From assembly GCA_963681505.1 (NCBI GenBank), contig OY811975.1, positions 5,881,490-5,945,489 of the forward strand: a DNA stretch of 64,000 bases, in the 5' to 3' direction. The position numbers and the translations under genes were made by a program. Shown one piece after another: positions 11,201 to 23,200 of the stretch (position 1 is the first letter of the stretch; every line of letters begins with the position of its first letter). Origin of the DNA: Eunapius fragilis. Lineage: Eukaryota > Porifera > Demospongiae > Spongillida > Spongillidae. The notes under the pieces were generated by a model, which worked only from the letters and a program-made list of their open reading frames with translations, searched no databases and was not told where the DNA came from.

Positions 11201-14200
11201 TGAACTTGAGCGAAGGGAGTATTTCTGTCCCAGAAAGAAAAGTGAAAGCATTGCAGCATAGCCTTAAGGTAGCAATTGGTACATCTAGCCTGGTAGCTAA
11301 GACAGTGGCTAGCCTGATAGGCAAAATTGTATCCATGAGTCTGGCATTAGGCCATGTAGCCAGGTTTAGAACGCGTGCATTGTATGCCCTGTTAGAATCT
11401 AGACAGGCATGGTGTGATGTGTTACTCGTCACGCAAGATGCAGGGGAAGAGTTAAGGTTTTGGGCCGAGTGTTTCGATCAGTTTAATTCACAACCTATAT
11501 GGCATAGCCCAGCAGCGGTGAGATGTGTGTACTCTGATGCTAGTGACACTGGATATGGCGGGTACACTGTAGAGCATGGTATGCATGTGGTCCAGGGTAA
11601 TTGGTTACCTGATGAAGCAGTGCAAAGCTCCACGTGGAGGGAGTTAGTGGCAGTGGGGAGGGTACTGGAAGCCATAGCACAAAAGCTGAGCAATTTGAGG
11701 ATACGTTGGTTCACTGATAATCAAAATGTGGTGCGCATTCTACAAGTGGGTAGTGCTAAGTCGCACATACAAGTAGAGGCTTGTAAAGTGTTTAAAACTT
11801 GTATACAATACAACATTCGGCTAGAGCCAGAATGGATACCCAGGGAAAAGAATCAACTTGCCGACTATGTCAGTCGTATTGTAGACTACGATGATTGGCA
11901 ACTAGACCCTGTGGTGTTTGCAATGTTAAATACATTGTGGGGACCATATTCTGTGGACAGATTTGCATCATCTTATAATGCACAACTGGTGCAGTTCAAC
12001 TCACGTTTTGCATCCCATGGGACAGAGGCAGTGGATGCATTTACAGTAGACTGGCATGGGGAGAACAACTGGTGTTGTCCACCCCCTTATCTTGTACCAA
12101 GAGTGATAAGGCATATGGAGACATGTAAAGCTCATGGGACACTAGTAGTTCCATGTTGGGAATCAGCCCCCTTCTGGCCGTTACTGTGGTCAGAAGGTGA
12201 AGGGTGGGCACCTTTTATTGCGAACATTCGATCATTGCCACTGTCAGAGTGGTTGGTCAGACCAGGTAGATCAGGTGGGCAGTTGTTTAAAAGGAAGTTT
12301 CCCAATACTGCTATGCTGGCAGTGCACTTGTATTTTGGGGACAGTAGTGCAGGGTATGCAGACCTCAATGGTTAGTGCCTGGTGTAAAAGTATTGCGGCT
12401 GTGCACATGCGTTATGGATATGTCGATTGCCGAGATCGACTGTGTGAGCTTTTGATGGTTATGTCGATCGCCGAGATCGACTGTGTGAGCCTTTGATGGC
12501 TTTGTCGATCGCCGAGATTGACTGTGTGAGCCTTTGATGGCTATGTCGATCGCCGAGATTGACTGTGTGAGCCTTTGATGGCCAAGTCGATCGCCGAGAT
12601 TGACTGTGTGAGCCTTTGATGGCTATGCCGATCGCCGAGATCGACTGCGAGCCTCGACGGTTGGATAACCAGCATTGGATGTTGGCAGGCCAACCTGGGC
12701 TTTGTAGGAATGGTGCACTTCTGACCTCTTGTTTCCATTTTTTCTTCAACACAGGTGTGTTCTCAGCAGGAGCTTGGCCATTACTGGGCAATCTGGAAGA
12801 TCCCGAGCTGAGGAGACTGGCACAAGCCCTACCGGCAACAGTGCTTAGAAGCAGGGCTGATAACACCACCAAAAAGTACCTGGGAGCATACCAGCGTTGG
12901 AAGTCATGGGCGGATGCAAGACAAGGAGTGCCAAGTTTTCCAGTCCAAGAGCTTCACCTGGTGCTGTACATGCAGCACCTCAGTGAGTCCACAGAGAGTA
13001 AAGCCGCAGTAGAGGAGGCAGTGCATGCATTATCATGGTTGCACGGTCTAGCAGGGCTCCAACCGTTAGGAGGGTCACCCTTAGTGAAAACTACATTAGA
13101 GGGGTTACGACGCATATTGACGAAGCCTAAGGTTTGGAAGGAACCAGTGACGGCTGATATGTTGAAGGCCATGGTGGAGGCTGCTGGGCCAGCTCCAGCC
13201 CTGACAGAGGTCAGGCTGTTGGCAGTGTGTTTGGTGGCGTACGCAGGGTTCATGCGGTGCGATGAGCTTGTGAAGCTCAAAGGCTCCGATGTTACCTTTA
13301 ATGCCGAGAGCATGGTGGTTAGGATTGAGTCTAGTAAGACAGACCAGTACAGGGAGGGAGCGTCCCTAGTTATTGCACGTACTGGGCAGGTGACATGCCC
13401 AGTTGCCATGATGGAACGATACTGTCGCATGGGTGAGATAGACCACACATCCCAGGCAAAGTTATTTCGTGGGATAGTGAACACGAAAGGGGGGGAGCGT
13501 CTGCGAAAGAATGGTGGCCTCAGTTACACCAAATTAAGGAAGCTTTTGCTAGATAAATTGGCTCAGTTGGGTTTTGATCCGTCCTTATTTGGTATGCATA
13601 GTTTGCGGGCAGGGGGTGCTACGGCAGCAGCCAATGCCGGTGTGGAAGATAGACTTTTCAAGAGGCATGGCCGTTGGAAGTCTGAATCAGCCAAAGATGG
13701 TTACGTGAAAGACTCCCTAGAGCGCCGTTTAAAGGTGTCTAAGGGTCTGGGTATTTAACCTGGGCCCGTTCTTTGGTGCTCTATGTGGTTGTGGGTGTTT
13801 GCAGGCGTGCACAACGACGTTAAACCAATTCAGTGTCATGGGAGGGAGAGGTGAGGGTGGCAGGGGTGCTGTGGACAATGGATGGGAGGGAGATATACGT
13901 TTCTGTCGTTTGTACGGAGTTAAATTAGACAGAAACTAAGCTCCCTCCCAATGCGATTGGTCAGACAGCACGTGGTGGCCACGTGGGGGGTATATGTAGG
14001 GTGGAGGGGGCGTAACAATTCAGTCTAAGCGTTTGTGCACACCGAGAACTTTCCCCGGGAGGTTTGTATGTTTCACATAATGCAGGCAAGAAGCAGGAAA
14101 AGAGCTTCCTTAACCAGACAGCAGATCATGAGTCTCTTCACTGGAGGAAGGTGGCAGCAGAACGTTGTGTTTGTTGTTTGTGAGCGGTTTTTGTTTGGTT

Positions 14201-17200
14201 ATTTTCCTACTGTGTGGATTTTTCCCAATGGGTTTTTCCCACAGAGGTTTTTTCCATGCAGGTGTGTGGGCCCACCCTGCTAAATCACTATGTGTTTGGC
14301 CCCGCTCTGTATGTGTGTATGTGTAGTTGGGGAGGTTCATGGATGTTATATGTGGTTGGGATGTGTTGAGGTGGAAGTTGTAAGTCAATGGTTGTGGGTG
14401 TTTGCAGGCGTGCACAACGACGCTAAACCAATTCAGTGTCATGGGAGGGAGAGGTGAGGGTGGCAGGGGTGCTGTGGACAATGGATGGGAGGGAGATGTG
14501 CACATACTTCGTTCCCCTACAAATCTGTAACGGATCGATTAAAATTTTACTAACACAACATTTCAATAGCTGCAGGATGTTAATACGTACCAACCTAATT
14601 TGAAGCGATTAGTGTGCTCATCAAAAGATTTGACAGTTTGAATCCAATATGGTGTCAGACCTCGGAGTGCATGATGGCAAGGAGTTAGTGCAAAATCCAA
14701 GTATATGTTATACGATAGAAAACAGTCTGATGTGAAGTACTGAAGAGAACATCGATAACACGAATCGTTTCAAAGTTATTGTTAAATTGTGCTCATCAAA
14801 AGATCACCTAAAATGACCGAACAGTTACCAGGATAACTCAACAAATGTGGTATCAATCTGATAATGGAACCCAAATTGCAAAAGGAGCCTTGAGGATTTG
14901 TTCAGAAAGCAAATTGCCTGGAATGTCAAACATGAGACATGAAGAACTAAGGGCATTGTTGTCAGAGCAACCTGATTTCTAAAATGTTAAACCCGAGCGA
15001 CAAGAAGAAGTGGAACGTAGGGGACACATTCTTCTTTTTGGCCCAAGGTGCCATCCAGAATGTATGTTTGTGGAAATGTGCTGGGCATATGTGAACATTA
15101 TTGCAGACAGCATTGTGGGAACAGTATAATAACTTTGAGAAAAAGTCTGCAATATGCCCTATCTCCACAGTATCTTACAGTTGGATTGCAGACTCCTTTT
15201 TCAGAACAAACCTGGAAATGCATTGAAGCTTATGAAAATGAATCAAATGGGATTGCTGTATATGAAGCATTAAATGTACTTCGGAAGGAACATCACCAAC
15301 ACCAAAAAGGTGTATATACAACAGTACCACAACCTGTGCAATGATGATTAGGACACACACACACACACGCATATACACTATGTACATCCACATGTCAGTG
15401 CATAATGTTCTAGTCATGAATCTTCTGAGATAATTCTTTGTCCTGAGCTTGAATTGATGAAACACCATCGCTCAACTCCAGGTAATACATACGCAAAGCA
15501 GTAAGATCAGGCATGAATTCAGATAAGGCATCCAGATGTTCTGCAGATGCATCTTTTATAGTGAGCTTGCTCCTCTTCTTTCTTTTCTCTGCCTGCTGGT
15601 GTTCAGTAATTAGATTACCTCGTGGAGATTTCCTTTTTTGTTTAAGTTCTGCCCACACAGATACAGCTTCCATGCTAGCGCGCCAGGTGCTTCGCTTGCT
15701 AGTTGATGCTTCCTCTGATTGGTTCTGAAAAGAACCGTTTCGATCGTCCAAAACAACGTCCTCGGCACCGCCCTCAGCCATGATAGCATCGATAGTTATT
15801 AATGTTTACGAGTAATATAATTGTATTCATTTGCTAATAACTCAAAATGGCGACGTTACAAAGCTGCTTGGTATCAAGAAAAGGCTCACAACACCGTATC
15901 ACCCACAAGTGAGTTTATAGTTATTTGAGGTACATGAGGGCTTGAAAATGAACAAGTACTCTTTCAAGATTGTATTAATGACGTCGTACATCATAAATAT
16001 CCCCACATTTTCTCTTATTGCAGGCTAATGGACTTGATGAAGATTTTTAAATGGAGCTTATATCTGGACACTTTTTCATTTGTTTATAATACACATCTTG
16101 TATGGGTTAGTCGTGGAAGAAGCAAAACAAAACATCTTAGAAGCTCAAATGAAACAAAATATGATTTTAAAAACTCAAAACCTGGAAAGTTTAAAGTCAA
16201 TGCATTATACCTAAAATTGGATTTCAAACGGGAAAAAAAAAAAGGGAGGCAAATTAAATAATAGATTCGTGCGTCCATACAAAATATTCAATTGCCTTCC
16301 TCATGGAGTCTACAAAGTGCAGGATAGTAAAGGCATTAAAATTCGTGCCACAGGCAGCCATCTCAAAATCTTCCACCTGACCTCTCAGCTTCCATTTCAA
16401 ACAGTTGCAAAACAAGGTCTGTTGATGATCGTCCTTCTGAAAAGGATAGTTTAAGTAATCAATCTGTTCATGAGGATTCAAAATGGTCTCCTGCGAAATC
16501 TGGCATCTTTGTGGATGACCCACCGTCAGAAGATGATTTTAAAAAGTCACTCTGTTCATGACGATTCAAAGGACACATCTCTGAAATCTGGCATCTCTGT
16601 GGATGACCCACCATCAGAAGAAGATGAATCAAGTCACTCCATTCATGAGGATCCAAAGAGCTTTCCTCCAAAATCTGTCATTAGATAATGATGAATCAAC
16701 TCATTCTGTTCATGAAGATTTAAAGGAGGCGCCTCCAGAATCTTGCACCTTTGGAGTCCATACCTCTGATGAAGACAGCACCAATGCTCAAGACCAGGCG
16801 TGCGACAAGACGGTGTCCATGTAAGCTGATGGGTTCTTTTTGCAGGAAGTACTGCCACCCTAACCGAACATGTGTGAACAAACATCAGGAAGCTTCTGAA
16901 GCAGAACTCATTTGCCTCAGTACAGAAGAAGAAACAGCTATTTATAGTGGTGAAAAGGTGTGGACTACAATAAGAGAGACAACACTGTTGGAGGAAGATA
17001 AAGATGTATGGTGGATGGCTGAATGACAAAGTCATTAATGCTGGGATGAAACTTCTTAAAGCTGCTTTCCCTCATTTATCAGGATTTCAAGACCCAGTGT
17101 TGCAGGTCACAAACAGTGTGAATAGTTTCATTCTGTGTATCTTATCATGCAATTACTTGTTATATTCATAATAAACTACAAACTGCAGCACACACTGAAA

Positions 17201-20200
17201 AATAAAGACTCAGACCATTTTTTTCAAACCGGACCAAAATAATCGATAAAATGGACGAGTTGCGCGTAAGGTACAAAGAATTTAATCATCCTTAATTACA
17301 TCCGGACTGCTACTGTTTGAACGGAGCTCAACGTGCATACCGCCATCCTTGGGAAACCTTGAGGAATAAACAGCTGCTATGCCTGGCACATGGTGCCGAG
17401 TGTGTGACAACAGCAAGTCCGGCGATCCAAATGCCCTTTCACAGATTCCCTACAAAACTAGAAAGGCGGCTATCTATCCAGCTTACTGTGTTTAACGTAC
17501 AGCCATTTAAAGGATATAAAGCCTTATCATCGCGTTTGCTCCATCAGACATTTTCCAAATAGCGAAGCGAATAACAACCCCGAAACTACCCTCGGGGAAA
17601 AGGTTATCCTGCCCCCCCCCCCCCCCCCCCCTCGAGAAAGAGGGCTAAAAACCGAGAGGCCAATAAGCAGCTATTTCGACTATAGATTCTCTATTGTCAA
17701 CGTCAGTAACATCGGCACCATCAAACATGCAGCAATTCTAAGACAACATCCACCTTTAAACAACCTCCACTTTCTGTAGCTGATGTCAGAGAACAACTAG
17801 TGAGCGACTATCAAGTGCATGAGTTGCCCAACAATGTTGACGATGCCTCACAGTCTGGCGCATTACCCATCGATGGGTTCAATCTAGCTCCCTTTAGACT
17901 GAATCATTAGTGAATGCTCCAGAGTAACTCCCCGTCTAGAAACTCAAAATACTTCCAGAAACGAATATGCACCTACAAAGATTAAATTTAGGATCGAACA
18001 CGATGATTGCCGAGTTAGAGTCTAACTGGGTTCATATTTTTTTGGCCTTCTACAGCTTCCTTGGTCCAGTTGTTATTGATCTGCAGTACTGAGAGTCAAT
18101 TCCTGTACGGAATTGAAAAACGAAAAATAGATCCAGAAAATCAACTGTTTATGGGTTTGGTGAAGCTAAGGCAAATATCATGACTAAACGTCACAGTTCC
18201 TTGGGCTGACAACTTTAAGACATAGAGACTAGCAGTCCGGACGTGACGTCACGTTCAATCAAATGTTTAATCAACATTCCATTGCTTACGCGCAACTGGT
18301 CCATTGGTTCGCCCGGACCAAACATTTCAGCGATAATTTTGGTCCGGGACCACAATTATCGCAGACCAAATTTCCAGTGACAAGACGCTTACAGCTACAG
18401 GTACAAGTGTGATACTACTACATCCATCACAATTACATGTAGCTGGAGTGTTGATGTTTTTACATGTAATCAATTCGGCAATCACAGATCAAAACAATTG
18501 TGGTTTTGCCAACTGTAGATCCCTACTGGTAATTTATGCCTTTGTTACATGTAAATGGTAGGTAAAAAGGATAATTTAGCATGCAAGTGGTGAAATGACC
18601 ATTGTAAACTGACATAAGGGATGCTAAGATCAATGAGCTGCATGGACAGCGAGTACTTGTGATTCAATAGAGTGCCCTTCAATATACGGTGGCTCTATCT
18701 TAACATCATGATTACAGTAAGTGAGTATGCGCATGTACAAATGTTAGCCTACAGTATTACATGAATACTAATCATGCCAATATAAAGACAAGCTTTGAAA
18801 ACGATACTGTAATACATGTAAATGTACATAATTAATTACCTGCCCACTCAGAATCCATTTGTGATGCAATTCCAGTGTGTCTCCATTCCACCTAAACACA
18901 CCAACAACACGGTCTGTTAAGCCAACAAAGAGCTCGTGGGTGCCATCAGGGCCTGAAAGTGAGTATTTCACTAATCTCAGTTCAGTGCACGCTAAAATAC
19001 AACACCACTGTAAAGCACTTGTCAGCAATGTGTGCATGCATGCAGTGCCAACCAACAAACGCTACAATAATGAATCGTTATGTTTTGTGTTCACTCCTTC
19101 CAGAAATCCACATGTAGTAAAGAAATTGTTTCTTGATATAGTCATTTGCACTACATAAAATCTTTTTACCAACATAATAATATAACTGATCATCATGTCA
19201 AAACCACTCAATTCAAACACAATACAGCCAGCTCGAATGAACACCTATTTGTGAATGGTCTCTTCAACTCTGCTTGAGTAGACAGCAAACTAATTTAACT
19301 CTGCATGGTACATGTATATGTTGACATACATGGTAATCTAACAAAAACCGTTCTACTTTGAAGTCCCAATAACTGGTTGTCTATCAAATCCATTTAGCTC
19401 TAGATCCCTAACTGCACTTGTTGGCAATAAAACAAGGGTCTACCATACATATTTCTTAAAAATCCAAATCTGTAGTACGTACGCATTGAACATGCACAAT
19501 TTAACTTTGGTTACATATGTTTGTTGCAAAAACAATCGTACATGGAAGCAACGAAAAAAAAACAACTGCACATGTCAGTGGCGGATATAGGGGGGGGGTT
19601 GAGATTATATTTACGGTCAATTTTGACCATATATGGTATTGTTGAGTCCATTTATGGTGAAAATTGATTGTGAATATCATCTCAACCCCCCCCCCGACCT
19701 GTATCCGCCTCTACAGGAGTGATAGATTTAGATTCAGTGTACTGCCTGGCATGGAGAATCCTATTTTAACAAAGAGATGCAAAATAGAATTCTCACAGAG
19801 TGATGCCACAATAGCAACTTTCACATTGGGAAGGAGCTCTTGTGAATGAAGTTTCTTTAGGGTAGGCGTAGGTGAGGCTTTTTGTGTTTCACTACCTGTA
19901 GTACTCACAGTTGAACCTAAACCTTTGGGAGAGGAGTGCTGTGCAACATGAAAATAAGTTCAAATTAATTGGACATGTCTTCATACATATTTTACAGCAT
20001 TGGCACATACAATGCGCACATGTACATCATGGTTAATTAAATAGGTATTAAAAAGATAAACCTGCATCAAAGGGCTGATGGTGATGGATAGGGAAATATA
20101 CTCAGGTATAACATGAATTGTTAAAAAACAAATACTCTAGAATTTTGTATCCACAACTAGAAAATCATGATTGCTTAATGTCTCGTGGTCTGTTACAGCA

Positions 20201-23200
20201 TTAAACCCAAAACATAGAGGTTAACCCGTTGTTTTTTGATGTCAGAATTCATAATTCATGTACACATTACAGAAAAAAATTAATTGTTAGAACAACTAAA
20301 TCAAACTATTTGGCACTGATCATTGCAGTATGCTTACACGTTATGAGCCTGGGGTTAAAATCAAATTTTGGTGCTAACCAGAGTAAACATGCAACAATGT
20401 ACGCATACCTGGTATTTCTCAAAATAGGGATGTACATGTACATTAGGCAAAAGGTCCCGGGGGAAAAAAAACGACGCAATCATAAGAGGGTTGATTTCGC
20501 GGGGTTTTGTACTAGAAGCCCGCGAAATCTTGCCTCTTACTTGAATGTGAATATCTTCGGAATGATGTATTGCAAATTAAACCATCTTTGACTTCTTAGA
20601 CACAGGACTGCCATGTAAATATGCAAAGTGTGACTCTACTATATTGCACAATCAAGGAGATACAATATTTTGAAGACCGTGCGATTTGATGGGTTTTATG
20701 GCAGTTTTTTGCGCGCAATTACGTTGTTTTTTTCATACATGTAATCGGTAATCTTTCACTGATTAAAGTTTATTTGTTAAAATTTCAAGTTTTAACTATT
20801 TGTGGTTAACCCCTTAATTCTACTACTAAACCACCAGACTACAGGACATTAATCTTGGATTAGAAAATTGTAATACATTTATGCTTCAATAAAACTAGGA
20901 ATGGTATGGTTAGGTTAGGTTATAAATGAAAGAGTACGCGAAATCAACCAATGTTGAGTCAGGAAACAGTTTGATACAATAGTATAAAAATACCATGATA
21001 CCACTACAATTGATATATTGTACTGTACACCCAAACACATGAAGTTTTTTTCCTACACAATCCACATTTAAGTAAACCACACATAAGCTCACAGGAGATT
21101 GACGTAATTCAGCTGTAAAGATGCAACAGACTCCAGCCGTGTTTACTGTCAACAACACATTCTGAAGCCAGGGTGCAAATACAATATCATACACCACTAC
21201 TAACAAATGCAGGAATGCATGGAATTGATACAGAATGACAGTAAACAGAACCCATTTCACAGTACATACTGTTTATGTGCCATTTTAAAAAGCAATCCTA
21301 TATACTTGTATGAGTCCCGAGTGATCAGTGAATGCTCCAAGAGTTTTTCTTAATTGGTCCCCTAAAACACTACTGTGATTTGCGCTGATTTTGTTGCGAT
21401 TATTCATTTGTATAGCGTGCACTTGATATTTGACATTCAACACAAGTTGATAAGGAATATAAAAAGTTAAAGTTTGATGCAGAAGGATAGATGTATACGT
21501 GCACCTATTGAGTTCAGTGTATACTGGTCTTTATATCATGGGAACGAGAAGACATGAAGCCTGAATTGGGCAGAGAGATTATCTCTCTTGGTGCAGCCCT
21601 TTGAAAACATGTGTTTCATATTCCATCCGGTATTTGTGTAGTCATTGATAATAAAGGTCTATGCTAAGGCTTGAATACACTATCTGCTTGAGAAGTGGAG
21701 CAGATAACAGAGTCTAGGTAATAATCAGTGTTTGAATCCTCTCTAAACTATCTATGCTAATAGTGAGAGCCACAAACATGTAAAACATTACAGTAAAATG
21801 CAAACAAAAGCATGCCATAGCAATTATCAGCCCACCTTGCCACTGTTCATAATGTCGCCAACTGCAACACAAGAGATCTGCATAAATCAAATCCAATAAT
21901 AGCCTTTCTATACAGCTTTGTGTTTTAAAATGCAGTGTACCAATATGGTGGATCCAAGGGTGGATCTGGGGGAGGGGGGGTGGGCTCCTTTAGAACCTAC
22001 CCCTGATTTCATTTGATCCCCACCCCTCACATATACGATAATTAAATACATGAGACTTGCGCATGCACGCACGTGATAACGCAGCTGTACATAATGGTGG
22101 AACACTCCCAAAACTAGCAGAAAGGAAGTGCCTCGATCTTTGCACTTTTTCCATACTTGTGACGATGAATCCACGTGTGATAGCAACGATGAATCCTCAC
22201 ATGTAGGACAAGAAGTCACAATCATTGAAGATGACATATCCTTGGCTGAACCACAACCCTTGCAACAAAGCTATCGATCCAATCAGCTTGTGCTTGTGCC
22301 AGAGAACCGTGAATCTGAGGAATCGCTAATTGCTGTCAACACCAACGAGCTACTGAGTGAGTCTACATGTAACAGTGAACATAGTACTTCTAATGCATGT
22401 GCCGAGTCTAGCAGTTTGCCAGCAATGGGACCCTATGACCTGGGAGCCTTAAGAACTAGCTTTTTAAGTGGTACACTATCACAGTGGCGGTCTGGGCATT
22501 AATTATCTGGGGGGGGGGGGGGCAAAACACTTAAATGGCCCCCCCCCCCCAACCCCATATCAGTCAGAGAGGTCTGAAATTGTGCTGGTAGGTATTTTGG
22601 TGCCCCCATTTTTGGGGTCCGCTGGGAGGCATTTGCCCCCCCCCCACTCCACCCCTGGCCAGACCGCCACTGCACTGTCAGATGAAGATAAATACAAAAT
22701 TCTTAAGCAATTTGACCAACCATAAGGGTATAAGTTCCCTGCAGTTTCGGAAGGTGGGCAGTTCAGATGATTTCAAGCCTCTTGGTTTTTGAATTACCCT
22801 GGTTAGCTTATAGCAAATCAGAAAATGGTGGACATTGTGCATGTTGCATAGCATTTGCATCATCAATTCGTACGAGGGGGGCGGAATTTAGTGCTCTGTG
22901 AGAATCTCCACTAACTAAATTCAAGAAAGCCTTGGGACTCTAGCATCTCATGATAAAACTGAGCATCATAAGGATTCCTATGCTAAAATGGTAGCTTTCC
23001 TTGAGAGTGCATCCAAAGGTCAGAGTGTAGTAGCCCAATTGAATACGATGCAAGCAGCACATACTTTTAAAAAATTTAATTTTGAAGTCGATCATATCTG
23101 AAGTCGAATTTTGCGGTAATCACAGAATTGCTCTAAGAGGTCACCGAAATGATGCTAAGTACCTTGAAGACACTGACTTTAATCCTGGTAACTACCCCTG

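Larger units (their letters stand above)
9341..14497 (+). mobile_element. PAT-like (DIRS order) retrotransposon, element 1, near-intact
   Basis: The architecture is A1 (9341-9501), coding region, B1 (13786-13894), A2 (13893-14053), spacer, B2 (14389-14497), that is, split direct repeats A1-B1A2-B2. A1 and A2 are both 161 bp, B1 and B2 both 109 bp, with only a few differences each. It encodes gag with a zinc knuckle, RT, RNase H, a Dam-like methyltransferase and a tyrosine recombinase. Split direct repeats place it with PAT/Ngaro; the methyltransferase domain favours PAT, because Ngaro elements lack it. Integration would use the recombinase on a circular intermediate, and the junctions share only AT, with no target duplication, as expected. 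The only clear lesion is one nonsense codon at 10918-10920. Confidence 0.9.

Noticed and set aside
12421..12650. CRISPR-like array of regular repeats
   Set aside because: The repeats are contiguous 41-bp tandem units without unique spacers, inside a eukaryotic retrotransposon.
9341..14497. Classification as Ngaro
   Set aside because: Split direct repeats would fit, but a Dam-like methyltransferase segment follows RNase H, which Ngaro elements lack, so PAT-like is preferred.
18877..19158. Plus-strand ORF over ITFG2 exon 6
   Set aside because: The conserved protein is on the minus strand with proper splice sites.
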